A stretch of 64,000 nt of DNA from Rhodoferax sp. GW822-FHT02A01. GTDB lineage: Bacteria; Pseudomonadota; Gammaproteobacteria; Burkholderiales; Burkholderiaceae_C. Location: the NCBI RefSeq assembly GCF_038784515.1, contig NZ_CP152376.1, forward strand, positions 2,294,001-2,358,000. Reading direction: 5' to 3'. This document shows positions 28,470 to 38,694 of this stretch, piece after piece (within the stretch, counting starts at the first letter, position 1; every line of letters begins with the position of its first letter). The translations under genes were made by a program, and so were the position numbers. The notes under the pieces were generated by a model that searched no databases, was not told the DNA's origin, and saw only the letters and a list, made by a program, of their open reading frames with translations.

Positions 28470-29609
28470 ATGTCTTCTCTGCACATCTCCACCGCTTTTG
28501 ATTCGGGCTCCATTGACGTCGTAAGCTGCGCCGACCCGCGCGACATCCAGTTGCACATCCGCAAGGACAGCGCGGCCGAATTTGCCCAGTGGTTTCACTT
28601 CAGTGTGCAGGGGGCTGCGGGCCAGCAGCTGGTGCTTCGGTTTCTGAATGCCGGCCAGTGTGCCTACCCCAAGGGCTGGGAAGGCTATAGCGTGATGGCC
28701 AGCCATGATCGCCAGCACTGGTTCCGTATCGACACCGAATTTGACGGCCAGGTAATGACGGCGCGCGTGCGGCCCGAAACCGGTTGCATCTATTTCGCCT
28801 ATTTCGAGCCGTACTCCTGGGAGCAGCATCTGGACATGCTGGGCTCGGCGTCGGCTTCGCCTTTGGTGACGCAGGAGCATCTGGGGCTGACCGTGCAGGG
28901 GCGCGACATGACCCTGCTGCATGTCACCGATGGCGATAGCGGCACACCTCTGGCCGAGAAGAAAAACGTGTGGGTGATCGCCCGCCAACATCCCGGTGAG
29001 ACCATGGCCGAGTGGTTTGTGGAAGGGCTGCTGGAACGCCTGCTGGACACGGCGGATTCCGTCAGCCGCACCCTGTTGCAGCAGTGCATCTTCCACGTGG
29101 TTCCCAACATGAATCCGGATGGCGCCGTGCTGGGCAATCTGCGTACCAATGCGGCGGGCGCCAACCTCAATCGCGAGTGGCTGGAGCCCAGCATGGAACG
29201 CTCGCCCGAGGTGTATCTGGTGCGCCAGAAAATGCTGGACACCGGTGTGGACCTGTGCCTGGACGTGCATGGCGACGAAGTACTTCCGTACAACTTCGTT
29301 GTGGGATCGGAAGGCACCAAGGACTACTCACCCCGCATTGCCGATCGCGAGAGCGTCTTCAAGGCGGCCTGGATGGCAAGCTGCCCCGACTTCCAGGACG
29401 AGAAGAACTACGGCCAAGTGGCGCCCGGTGCTGCCAACCCCACGCTGGCAACCAACTGGATTGCGCAGCAGTTTGGCTGCCTGGCCTTCACCATCGAGAT
29501 GCCGTTCAAGGACAACGCCAACCTGCCCGACCCGCTGGTGGGCTGGAACGGAGAACGATCCCGCAGACTGGGGGCCAGCGTGCTGCAGGCGGTGCTGGCG
29601 GCGCTATAG
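28470..29609 (+). CDS. M14 family zinc carboxypeptidase (cytosolic carboxypeptidase-like)
   Basis: The 379-residue protein has an N-terminal beta domain (about 1-125) and an M14 catalytic domain: zinc ligands HPGE (His174, Glu177) and His267 in DVHGDE, NPDGAVLGNLRTNAAGANLNREW for substrate binding, and the general base Glu343 in FTIEMPF. This arrangement is that of the AGBL/CCP-like subfamily, related to enzymes that trim glutamate chains in eukaryotes; the bacterial substrate is unknown. There is no signal peptide, so it is cytosolic. ATG at 28470 was taken over a TTG two codons earlier. A bidirectional terminator follows. Confidence 0.9.
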   Translation: MSSLHISTAFDSGSIDVVSCADPRDIQLHIRKDSAAEFAQWFHFSVQGAAGQQLVLRFLNAGQCAYPKGWEGYSVMASHDRQHWFRIDTEFDGQVMTARVRPETGCIYFAYFEPYSWEQHLDMLGSASASPLVTQEHLGLTVQGRDMTLLHVTDGDSGTPLAEKKNVWVIARQHPGETMAEWFVEGLLERLLDTADSVSRTLLQQCIFHVVPNMNPDGAVLGNLRTNAAGANLNREWLEPSMERSPEVYLVRQKMLDTGVDLCLDVHGDEVLPYNFVVGSEGTKDYSPRIADRESVFKAAWMASCPDFQDEKNYGQVAPGAANPTLATNWIAQQFGCLAFTIEMPFKDNANLPDPLVGWNGERSRRLGASVLQAVLAAL

Positions 29610-29631
29610 CACCAGGTACCGGGTAAAAAAC

Positions 29632-29655
29632 AAAAGGGGCCGAAAGGCCCCTTTT
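29632..29655. terminator. Bidirectional rho-independent terminator
   Basis: AAAAGGGGCC-GAAA-GGCCCCTTTT forms a ten-base-pair stem with a GAAA loop and T-tracts in both directions. It lies between the convergent M14 peptidase and htpG genes and serves both. Confidence 0.92.
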
Positions 29656-29678
29656 GCTTGGTCGCGCCGCGTACAGGT

Positions 29679-31661
<1,983 letters not shown>

Positions 31662-31730
31662 AAATTCAATAGTTGTCCAAAACAGGGGATTTTGACGGTT
31701 CGATATGGCCCTGCGGCCAAAGCTCAGCGG

Positions 31731-31760
31731 ATATGGGGCTGGTCAGCGACATTTCAAGGG
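31731..31760 (-). promoter_or_regulatory. Sigma-32 heat-shock promoter of htpG
   Basis: Read on the minus strand: CCCTTGAA (31760-31753) as the -35 region, 14 bases, then CCCCATAT (31738-31731) as the -10 region. This is an almost exact match to the RpoH consensus CTTGAA-N13-15-CCCCATNT, 70 bases upstream of the htpG start codon. Confidence 0.88.
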
Positions 31761-31796
31761 CCTATGGGATTCGGCGATTTCATGCAAAATAGCACC

Positions 31797-32033
31797 ATGG
31801 CAACCCCCCCAGACAAGTCCAAACCTGCTGATCCGCGGCGTGATGCGCCTGCCGCAAAAGAGCATTTTCTGGATCCCTTGCCGGTACCGGACGCCACGGA
31901 GAGCAATACCGATACCGCCTGGGGCTTGTGGGAGCACACCCTGCGTGCCCATGAGGAAGAGGTCAAGAAGGATTCCGAGACCGACTTTCAGGACACCGTG
32001 CCGTTCCAGCCACTGCCGGTCAAGAAAAGCTGA
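31797..32033 (+). CDS. Small hypothetical acidic/proline-rich protein (78 residues)
   Basis: I do not recognise a family. The protein is polar and likely disordered at its start (TPPDKSKPADPRRDAPAAKEH), with a predicted amphipathic helix around DTAWGLWEHTLRAHEEEVKKD. The ATG at 31797 (with an earlier ATG at 31782) begins beyond the divergent htpG promoter. It converges with the pseudouridine synthase gene. Codon use fits the genome, so it is probably real. Confidence 0.5.
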   Translation: MATPPDKSKPADPRRDAPAAKEHFLDPLPVPDATESNTDTAWGLWEHTLRAHEEEVKKDSETDFQDTVPFQPLPVKKS

Positions 32034-32043
32034 CCGACGGTTT

Positions 32044-32988
32044 TCAGAATTTTTCGTGCGGCAACAGGTAGCGCCACTGGCCTACCGGCAAGTTGCCCAG
32101 CATCACGCGGCCAATGCGTACGCGCTTCAAGCCCACCACCTTCAGTCCCACCAGCTCGCACATGCGCCGGATCTGACGCTTCTTGCCTTCGGTCAAGACA
32201 AAGCGCAGTTGTTCGGGGTTCTGCCACTCTACCCGGGCGGGTTTGAGTTTCTGTCCGTCCAGGCTCAGGCCATTGCGCAATAACGCAAGCTTGTCGGCGG
32301 GAAAGACACTCTGCACATCGCTGCTGACGGGGTCGTCGTCATCAATCCGGCTCAGTTGCGTGGGGGCTGCCGGATAGGTGGCCGCTGCGGAAGTGGCAGC
32401 AGCCGCATTGTCTTTGCCGGTATAGACCACGCGCACCAGGTACTCTTTTTCCATGACGGCGTCTTCGCCAATCAACTGGCGCGCCACGCGGCCGTCCTGT
32501 GTCAGTACCAGCAGGCCGGTGGAGTCAATGTCCAGGCGCCCGGCAGGCACCAGGCTCTTGAGCTGGCTGGGATGGAAGAAGAAGCGGGCGTTATCGTCCT
32601 GCCAACGGTTTTGCGGCTGCACCAGGGTGATGGCGGGCTCGTGCCCGTCTTCGGCTTGGCCGCTGACCAGGCCGATGGGCTTGTTGATCAGGACGGTGAC
32701 CAGATTGGCCTGCTGGCCTTTGGCCTTGGGATCGATTTCGATGCGCACGTCGGGCAGCACCTGCATGCCCATTTCTGCCACCTTGCCATTGACCTTGACC
32801 CAACCTTTGGCGATCCAGTCATCGGCTTCGCGGCGCGATGCCATGCCCAGCTCGGCCATGCGCTTGTTCAGCCGCACGGTGCCGTTGGGGCCGATGGCCG
32901 CCGTATTGGTTTGCCCCGCCGGAATGGGCGCGCGGCCCGCGGGGGGCGCTGCGCGGCGGAATACGGGAGGGGCTTTGGGTTCGGTCAT
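32044..32988 (-). CDS. RsuA/RluB/RluF family 23S rRNA pseudouridine synthase
   Basis: The 314-residue protein has an N-terminal S4 RNA-binding domain (about 38-85; VRLNKRMAELGMASRREADDWI) and a catalytic domain with the nucleophilic aspartate in AGRLDIDSTGLLVLT near residue 150. The end KRQIRRMCELVGLKVVGLKRVRIGRVMLGNLPVGQW is closest to RluF and RluB patterns. A proline/alanine-rich linker of about 35 residues lies before the S4 domain, and an unusual AAAATSAAATYPAAPTQ insert lies near 205. It would modify one uridine of 23S rRNA. ATG at 32988 was taken over an upstream one at 33018. Confidence 0.88.
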   Translation of the reverse strand: MTEPKAPPVFRRAAPPAGRAPIPAGQTNTAAIGPNGTVRLNKRMAELGMASRREADDWIAKGWVKVNGKVAEMGMQVLPDVRIEIDPKAKGQQANLVTVLINKPIGLVSGQAEDGHEPAITLVQPQNRWQDDNARFFFHPSQLKSLVPAGRLDIDSTGLLVLTQDGRVARQLIGEDAVMEKEYLVRVVYTGKDNAAAATSAAATYPAAPTQLSRIDDDDPVSSDVQSVFPADKLALLRNGLSLDGQKLKPARVEWQNPEQLRFVLTEGKKRQIRRMCELVGLKVVGLKRVRIGRVMLGNLPVGQWRYLLPHEKF

Positions 32989-33076
32989 GTGCGGTGCCAG
33001 GTGGACGATCCGGCCCATTTTACGGGCGTACCTTTGGCATGCCCCCTATCGGGGTGCCCGCAGTGACCGAAGCTGT

Positions 33077-33268
33077 CTAGTTTTTGACCGGGCAGGTGCG
33101 GATTCCCAGCACCGAGTACAGCGGACAGATGCCAATGGCGCCGGTCAGCAACGGAACTACACCGATCCAACCCCACAGCCCGATGGTGCCGGTGAGCGTC
33201 AGTGCCAACAGGATCAGTCCGGCTGCGATGCGCAGTGCGCGGTCCAGGGTGCCTTCATTGGTTTTCAT
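33077..33268 (-). CDS. DUF2892 (YgaP-like) small membrane protein
   Basis: The 63-residue protein has two transmembrane segments (LRIAAGLILLALTL and WGWIGVVPLLTGAIGICPLYSVL) and the family ending LGIRTCPVKN, with the two cysteines (ICPLY and TCP) typical of DUF2892. In larger proteins this domain is fused to rhodanese (YgaP), hinting at sulfur metabolism. A CRP/FNR-type palindrome lies 65-80 bases upstream, and a Crp/Fnr gene comes directly before it on the same strand. Confidence 0.82.
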   Translation of the reverse strand: MKTNEGTLDRALRIAAGLILLALTLTGTIGLWGWIGVVPLLTGAIGICPLYSVLGIRTCPVKN

Positions 33269-33332
33269 GGTGTGTCCTTGTCCGTCAAGAGTGGTAGATG
33301 GACGCATTGAATCCCGATGCCCGCCCAAAGTC

Positions 33333-33348
33333 TGTGACTTGTGTCACA
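33333..33348. promoter_or_regulatory. CRP/FNR-type site TGTGA-N6-TCACA
   Basis: TGTGACTTGTGTCACA is a perfect TGTGA-N6-TCACA dyad, extending by one base on each side (C...G). It lies between the Crp/Fnr gene at 33368-34018 and the DUF2892 start at 33268. It is probably bound by that regulator or by a global Crp-like protein. Confidence 0.65.
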
Positions 33349-33367
33349 GGCCGCTGTCTCCTGGAGC

Positions 33368-34018
33368 TCAGTCCGCTTGCGAACCTGCCAGGGTGCGCAA
33401 GGCCAGGCTGTCGCGGATGGTGATGTGCTCGCGTGCCAACTCCACCCAGCCCTCGCGTTCAAAGCGGCGCAGCAACCGCGACACGATTTCGCGCACCGTG
33501 CCCAGCTCGTCGGCAAGCTGCTGGTGGGTGAGCGCCAGGTTCTGCCCGCGGCCCAGCAAGGTGGCGGCCAGCCGCTGATCCAGCTTCTGAAACGCCACGG
33601 CATCGATCAGCCCGGTGAGGTCGGCCATGCGTTCGGCAAACAGGCCCAGCACTTCGTTGCGAAATGCTGGCGTCTCCAGCCACTGCATGAAGGTGGGTGG
33701 GGAAATCAGCAGCAACCGGGTGGGGCGGGTGGTGATGCCTTGGGCAGCCATGGGTGTCATGCGAAACAGGCTGGCGCTGGACACCAGACACAGCTCCCCG
33801 GGAACCACGCGGTACAGCTCCAGCGAGCGGCCATCGGCAGAGTGGCGCGATACCTTGACCTCGCCTTCCAGCACCAGGGGGAAGCCCTGGCAGGGCGCAC
33901 GTTCACCAAACAGCACCGTGTCTGCCGGAACCTGGATGGGTTTGCCCTCGTCGCCCAATGCCGGCAGCGGCGGCGTCACATGTCCGAGCGCGGGATACAG
34001 GGACAACAGCTCAGCCAT
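33368..34018 (-). CDS. Crp/Fnr family regulator 1
   Basis: The 216-residue protein has a cyclic-nucleotide-binding-type beta barrel (about 20-120, PLVLEGEVKVSRHSADGRSLELYRVVPGELCLVSSASLF) and a C-terminal HTH (LTHQQLADELGTVREIVSRLLRRFEREG). The GELC segment is found in a Crp/Fnr group often placed next to DUF2892 or sulfur genes; the FNR iron-sulfur cysteines are absent. It overlaps the stop of the second Crp/Fnr gene by one base (TGATG) and is followed by the DUF2892 gene with a matching palindrome. Redox or sulfide sensing is possible but unproven. Confidence 0.85.
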   Translation of the reverse strand: MAELLSLYPALGHVTPPLPALGDEGKPIQVPADTVLFGERAPCQGFPLVLEGEVKVSRHSADGRSLELYRVVPGELCLVSSASLFRMTPMAAQGITTRPTRLLLISPPTFMQWLETPAFRNEVLGLFAERMADLTGLIDAVAFQKLDQRLAATLLGRGQNLALTHQQLADELGTVREIVSRLLRRFEREGWVELAREHITIRDSLALRTLAGSQAD

Positions 34019-34743
34019 CAGCGCGACCTCCGGGTGGAAAAAAGCTGCGAACGCAGCGCCTGCAAATCCAGAATACGCAGGCCGCCGTATTCCACACGGA
34101 TGGAGCCCTGGGCTTCCAGCGTGGTCAGTGCCTCGTTCACGCGCTGGCGCGACAGGCCCACCAGGTAGGCCAGCTCCTGCTGGGTGATGCGCAGCACCTG
34201 GCCCACACCGGGGTACAGCGTGGGGTTGAACAGCGCGGCCAGGCTGCGCGCCACGCGGATGTCTGGGTTGTTGAGCCGGTCGATCTCGCGGGCTGCGATG
34301 AACTGGCCCAGCCGCTCGTTGAGCTGGTTCATGACAAAGCGGTTGAAGCCGATGGAGTGGTCCAGCAGCCAGTGAAACGTGTCCACATGCAAGCCCGCTA
34401 CCAGGCTGGTACGCAGCGGCTGGATGTTGTAGCGGTAGGCCTCGTGCTTGAGGGCAGTGCCCTCGCCAAACCAGCCGCCGGGCGGCACACCGGTGAAGGT
34501 CATCGTCTGGCCTTCGGCGTTGTCGGTGCTCATCTTCAACAGGCCATCCACCACGCCGAACCAGTACGTCACCGGGCGGCCCATGCGGCACACGAACTCG
34601 CCGGGCTGGGCTTCGGAGATGCGCAGATCGTCCACCGCGCGCTGGCGTTCGTCCGGCTGCAGCAGGCCCAGCCAGGGGATGGCGTCCAGCTCGGCCGTGG
34701 TCAAAGGCCGTCTGCGTTGGTGAAGTGGGCTGTCGGTGGCCAT
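34018..34743 (-). CDS. Crp/Fnr family regulator 2
   Basis: The 241-residue protein has a cyclic-nucleotide-binding-like domain with VDGLLKMSTDNAEGQTMTFTGVPPGGWFGEGTAL near residues 65-98 and a C-terminal HTH (ITQQELAYLVGLSRQRVNEALTTLEAQGSIRVEYGGLRI). The HTH recognition helix SRQRVNEAL is typical of the family; FNR cysteines are absent. It is divergent from the acyl-CoA ligase and liv-type operon and may control it through the palindromes near 34812-34840. It is co-translated with the other Crp/Fnr gene. The ligand is unknown. Confidence 0.87.
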   Translation of the reverse strand: MATDSPLHQRRRPLTTAELDAIPWLGLLQPDERQRAVDDLRISEAQPGEFVCRMGRPVTYWFGVVDGLLKMSTDNAEGQTMTFTGVPPGGWFGEGTALKHEAYRYNIQPLRTSLVAGLHVDTFHWLLDHSIGFNRFVMNQLNERLGQFIAAREIDRLNNPDIRVARSLAALFNPTLYPGVGQVLRITQQELAYLVGLSRQRVNEALTTLEAQGSIRVEYGGLRILDLQALRSQLFSTRRSR

Positions 34744-34811
34744 GGTGGTGCGATGGGAATCTGTAAGTTGCGAATAAGTGAAGGGAAAACACCTACCAAG
34801 AAGTGTGCAGA

Positions 34812-34840
34812 TTGTCGTCCGAATGACAACTTGACGTCAA
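34812..34840. promoter_or_regulatory. Two palindromes between Crp/Fnr 2 and the ligase/liv operon
   Basis: TTGTC-N8-GACAA (34812-34829) and the perfect 10-base palindrome TTGACGTCAA (34831-34840) stand side by side in the 174-base divergent region. Both are possible regulator sites for the adjacent Crp/Fnr protein; the assignment is by position. Confidence 0.42.
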
Positions 34841-34917
34841 TGCCAGTTCAATAATCGCGCTTAATTCGAATGACCCCGCTTCCATTGACAGGGCCGACAA
34901 GAGACACGAGGATTCGC

Positions 34918-36864
34918 ATGCGAACGACTTTCCCGCAACTGCTATTGCAGCACGCAGCGCAACGACCGCTGGAGCCCGCCATGCGCGAGAAGGAATACGG
35001 CATCTGGCAGACCCTGAGCTGGTCGGGCCTGGCCACCATGGTCGAGGAGTTGGCTGCCGGTCTGCATCAGGCCGGCCTGCGCGGCGGCGACCACATGGTG
35101 GTCATCGGTGCCAACCGCCCGCGCCTGTACGCCACCATGCTGGCGGTGCAAGCGCTGGGTGCGGTGCCCATTCCGCTGTACCAGGATGCGGCGGCTCCGG
35201 AGTGCGTATTCCCCATCAACAACGCGGAAGTGAAGTTCGCCTTTGCCGAAGACCAGGAGCAGGTCGACAAGCTGCTGGAAATCCGATCGCAGTGTCCGCA
35301 GCTGGCACGTATCTTTTTTGACGACCCGCGCGGCCTGCGCAATTACGAAGAGCCGGGCCTGGCGTCCATGGATGAACTGCAGGCGCGGGGCAAAGCCTTT
35401 GCCGCGCTGCACACCGAATTCTTCAAGGAAGCAGTGGCCAAGACCCGGCCCGATGATGTGGGCGCCATGTTTTTCACCTCGGGCACCACCGGCAACCCCA
35501 AAGGCGTGGTGCACACCCATGACTCGCTGCTCAACCGCGCCCGTGCCGGGGCCGAGTTTGACAAGCTCACCAGTGCCGAAGAGGTGCTGGCCTATCTGCC
35601 ACCGGCCTGGATTGGCCAGAACATCTTCAGCTACGCGCAGTGGCTGGCCTGTGGCTACGTGGTGAACTGCCCTGAGTCCGCCGCCACCGCAACCATAGAC
35701 CTGAAGGAAATCGGACCGACCTATTACTTCGCACCACCCCGCGTGTTCGAGGGGCTGCTCACCAGCGTGATGATCCGCATGGAGGATGCCGGTGCCATCA
35801 AGCGCAAAATGTTCCATGCCTTCATGGCCGTGGCGCACAAGGTGGGGCCGGCCTTGATGGATGGCGAGTCCGTGGGACTGTGGGACCGCATGCGGTATGC
35901 GCTGGGCAATCTGCTGGTGTATGGCCCTTTGCGCAACACCCTGGGTTTCAGCCGTGTGCGTGTGGCCTATACCGCGGGCGAAGCGATTGGTCCGGACCTG
36001 TTCAGCTTCTACCGCTCCATCGGCATCAACCTCAAGCAGCTCTACGGCTCCACTGAAACTGCGGTGTTCGTCTGCCTGCAGCCCGACAACCAGGCGCGCG
36101 CCGACACCGTGGGCGTGCCCTGCGCCGGTGTGGAGATCAAGGTGGCGGACAACGGCGAGATCCTGGTGAAGTCGCCCGGTCTGCTCAAGGAGTACTACAA
36201 GAACCTGGCGGCCACAGCGGAGGTGCTCACGGCCGACGGCTGGTACCACACCAGTGATGCCGGCTTCATCGATGCCCATGGCCATCTCAAGATCATCGAC
36301 CGCGTCAAGGATGTGGGGCGGCTCAAGGGTGGCAACTTCGATGGCGCCATGTTTGCACCCAAGTATGTGGAGAACAAGCTCAAGTTCTTCCAGCACATCA
36401 AGGAAGTGGTGGCCTATGGCGACGGTCGCGAGAAGGTCTGCGTCTTCATCAACATCGACTTTGATGCGGTCGGCAACTGGGCCGAACGCCGCAATCTGCC
36501 GTACGCCGGGTATACCGATCTGGCGCAGAAGCCCGAGGTCTACCAACTGGTCAAGGAATGTGTGGAAAAGGTCAATGCCGACCTCAGCGCCGATGCGCTG
36601 CTGGCGGGCAGCCAGGTCAGCCGCTTCCTGATCCTGCACAAGGAACTGGACGCCGACGACGGCGAACTCACGCGCACCAACAAGGTCCGCCGCGGCTTCA
36701 TCGGGGATAAATACAAGGCCCTGGTCGATGCGCTCTACGAGGGCAAGACCAGCCAGTTCATTGAGACCGTGGTCAAGTTCGAGGACGGGCGTACGGGCAG
36801 TGTGAGCGCCACGCTGCGCATCGATGACGCCAAGACATTTACCCCGGTCAAGGCCGCGGCCTGA
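34918..36864 (+). CDS. AMP-dependent acyl-CoA ligase linked to a liv-type transporter
   Basis: The 648-residue adenylate-forming enzyme has the P-loop MFFTSGTTGNPKGVVHTHDS near residue 184, the QLYGSTETAVF motif near 382 and DGWYHTSDAGFIDAHGHLKIIDR near 440. In place of the usual short C-terminal lysine motif it continues in the long-chain ligase style (RRGFIGDKYKALVDALYEG). Similar ligases head liv-type ABC operons in Burkholderiales, where they probably activate the acid being imported. ATG at 34918 has GAGG eight bases upstream; a frame start at 34870 is less well supported. The substrate may be a fatty or aromatic acid. Confidence 0.87.
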   Translation: MRTTFPQLLLQHAAQRPLEPAMREKEYGIWQTLSWSGLATMVEELAAGLHQAGLRGGDHMVVIGANRPRLYATMLAVQALGAVPIPLYQDAAAPECVFPINNAEVKFAFAEDQEQVDKLLEIRSQCPQLARIFFDDPRGLRNYEEPGLASMDELQARGKAFAALHTEFFKEAVAKTRPDDVGAMFFTSGTTGNPKGVVHTHDSLLNRARAGAEFDKLTSAEEVLAYLPPAWIGQNIFSYAQWLACGYVVNCPESAATATIDLKEIGPTYYFAPPRVFEGLLTSVMIRMEDAGAIKRKMFHAFMAVAHKVGPALMDGESVGLWDRMRYALGNLLVYGPLRNTLGFSRVRVAYTAGEAIGPDLFSFYRSIGINLKQLYGSTETAVFVCLQPDNQARADTVGVPCAGVEIKVADNGEILVKSPGLLKEYYKNLAATAEVLTADGWYHTSDAGFIDAHGHLKIIDRVKDVGRLKGGNFDGAMFAPKYVENKLKFFQHIKEVVAYGDGREKVCVFINIDFDAVGNWAERRNLPYAGYTDLAQKPEVYQLVKECVEKVNADLSADALLAGSQVSRFLILHKELDADDGELTRTNKVRRGFIGDKYKALVDALYEGKTSQFIETVVKFEDGRTGSVSATLRIDDAKTFTPVKAAA

Positions 36865-36879
36865 GAGACGCACAGCACC

Positions 36880-37665
36880 ATGAGTAAAAAGAAAATCGGT
36901 GACGTCATCCTCGACGTCAAGAACATCAGCCTGAGCTTTGGCGGCGTGAAGGCATTGACGGATATTTCCTTCAACGTGAAGGAGCACGAGATCCGCTCCA
37001 TCATCGGCCCCAATGGTGCCGGCAAAAGCTCCATGCTCAACTGCATCAATGGCGTCTATCGCCCGCAGGTCGGCTCCATCACCTTCCGTGGCCAGACCTT
37101 CAGCCACATGGACAGCCACCAGGTGGCCAGCATGGGAATCGGCCGCACCTTCCAGAACCTGGCGCTGTTCAAGGGCATGAGCGTGCTGGACAACATCATG
37201 TCCGGGCGCAACCTCAAGATCAAAAGCAACATCCTGATGCAGGCCCTGCGCCTGGGGCCGGCCGAGCGCGAAGAAATCATGCACCGCGAGGCGGTGGAAC
37301 GCATCATCGACTTCCTGGAAATCCAGGCCTACCGCAAGACACCGGTGGGGCAGTTGCCCTACGGCCTGCAAAAGCGGGTGGACCTGGGCCGGGCCTTGGC
37401 CATGGAGCCGCAGGTGCTGCTGCTGGACGAGCCCATGGCCGGCATGAACGTGGAAGAGAAGCAGGACATGTGCCGCTTCGTGCTGGACGTGAACGACGAA
37501 TTCGGAACCACCGTGGTGCTGATCGAGCACGACATGGGCGTGGTGATGGACATCTCCGACCGCGTGGTGGTGCTGGACTACGGCAAGAAGATCGGCGACG
37601 GCACGCCGGATGAAGTGCGCAACAACGAAGACGTGATCAGCGCGTACCTCGGCACATCCCACTAA
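36880..37665 (+). CDS. Branched-chain-type ABC transporter ATP-binding protein LivG
   Basis: The 261-residue ATPase has Walker A GPNGAGKS near residue 46, the Q-loop RTFQNLALF, a variant signature LPYGLQKRVDLGRAL in place of LSGGQ, and Walker B LLLDEPMAGMN. Order and length match LivG. It lies 15 bases after the ligase gene and is followed by LivH after eleven bases. It would power import of the acid whose CoA ligases flank the operon, rather than necessarily branched-chain amino acids. Confidence 0.92.
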   Translation: MSKKKIGDVILDVKNISLSFGGVKALTDISFNVKEHEIRSIIGPNGAGKSSMLNCINGVYRPQVGSITFRGQTFSHMDSHQVASMGIGRTFQNLALFKGMSVLDNIMSGRNLKIKSNILMQALRLGPAEREEIMHREAVERIIDFLEIQAYRKTPVGQLPYGLQKRVDLGRALAMEPQVLLLDEPMAGMNVEEKQDMCRFVLDVNDEFGTTVVLIEHDMGVVMDISDRVVVLDYGKKIGDGTPDEVRNNEDVISAYLGTSH

Positions 37666-37676
37666 GGAAGACGACC

Positions 37677-38603
37677 ATGGCATTTTTTCTGGAAACTTTG
37701 CTGGGCGGCCTGATGGCCGGCATGCTGTATTCGCTGGTAGCACTGGGCTTTGTGCTGATCTTCAAGGCGTCCGGCGTGTTCAACTTTTCGCAGGGCGCCA
37801 TGGTGCTGTTTGCGGCATTGGCGATGGCGCGCTTTTCGGAGTGGATTCCGGCGCTGGGTATCACCGAGATCTTTGCGGTCAACCTGGTGGCTTTCATTGC
37901 TGCCGGTGCCGTGATGTTTGTGGTGGCCTGGGTGATCGAGCGGCTGGTGTTGCGCCATCTGGTCAACCAGGAAGGCACCACCTTGCTGATGGCCACGCTG
38001 GGCATCACCTATTTCCTGGAAGGCCTGGGCCAGTCGTTGTTTGGCAGCAGCGTCTACAAGATCGACATCGGCATGCCCAAAGACCCGGTGATGATTCTGG
38101 AGAGCACTTTCGAGGGCGGCGTCCTCATCAACAAGGAAGACTTCTACGCAGCCATCATCGCTGCTGCCCTGGTGGCGCTGCTTAGCCTGTTCTTCCAGAA
38201 GACAGCCACCGGCCGCGCACTGCGTGCCGTGGCCGATGACCACCAAGCGGCTCAGAGCATTGGCATACCGCTCAACCGCATCTGGGTGATTGTGTGGTGT
38301 GTGGCTGGCGTGGTCGCGCTGGTGGCCGGAATGATCTGGGGCAGCAAGCTGGGCGCCCAGTTCTCGCTGACTACGGTGGCATTGCGTGCCTTGCCGGTGG
38401 TGATTCTGGGCGGACTCACTTCCGTACCGGGCGCCATCGTGGGCGGACTGATCATCGGTGTGGGCGAGAAGCTGTCCGAGGTCTACCTCGGGCCGTTTGT
38501 GGGAGGTGGCATTGAAATCTGGTTTGCCTATGTGCTGGCGCTGGGTTTCCTGCTCATCCGTCCGCAAGGGTTGTTCGGCGAAAAAATAATTGACCGCGTA
38601 TGA
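37677..38603 (+). CDS. Branched-chain-type ABC transporter permease LivH
   Basis: The 308-residue permease has about eight transmembrane helices and starts with the LivH pattern LLGGLMAGMLYSLVALGFVLIFKASGVFNFSQGAM. The cytoplasmic loop GRALRAVADDHQAAQSIGI near residue 180 contacts the ATPase. AAGGAAG precedes the ATG. Its stop codon lies inside the loop of a strong hairpin (38582-38624) that may reduce or end transcription before LivM. Confidence 0.93.
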   Translation: MAFFLETLLGGLMAGMLYSLVALGFVLIFKASGVFNFSQGAMVLFAALAMARFSEWIPALGITEIFAVNLVAFIAAGAVMFVVAWVIERLVLRHLVNQEGTTLLMATLGITYFLEGLGQSLFGSSVYKIDIGMPKDPVMILESTFEGGVLINKEDFYAAIIAAALVALLSLFFQKTATGRALRAVADDHQAAQSIGIPLNRIWVIVWCVAGVVALVAGMIWGSKLGAQFSLTTVALRALPVVILGGLTSVPGAIVGGLIIGVGEKLSEVYLGPFVGGGIEIWFAYVLALGFLLIRPQGLFGEKIIDRV

Positions 38604-38624
38604 AATACGCACTCAATTATTTTT
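38582..38624 (+). terminator. Hairpin enclosing the livH stop codon, terminator-like
   Basis: AAAAATAATTGACCGCGTA (38582-38600) pairs with TACGCACTCAATTATTTTT (38606-38624) at 17 of 19 positions; the five-base loop TGAAA contains the livH stop codon. The 3' arm ends in T-rich sequence, as in intrinsic terminators. As it lies inside an operon it could be an attenuator. Confidence 0.62.
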
Positions 38625-38635
38625 CGTCGCAGACT

Positions 38636-38654
38636 AACTTTGCGCAGCAAAGTT
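38636..38654 (+). repeat. Small perfect stem-loop between livH and livM
   Basis: AACTTTGC-GCA-GCAAAGTT forms an eight-base-pair stem with a three-base loop, 12 bases after the terminator-like hairpin. There is no T-tract. It may protect an mRNA end or add to the attenuator. Confidence 0.6.
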
Positions 38655-38694
38655 AAGCGAAGCGGGTCGAAGACAAAAGATTGCGAGAAAGAAA

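Noticed and set aside
34942..37743. A 933-residue open frame on the minus strand
   Set aside because: It lies opposite the acyl-CoA ligase and livG, both with clear motifs, and its translation is low-complexity His/Gln/Val-rich sequence typical of shadow frames in GC-rich DNA.
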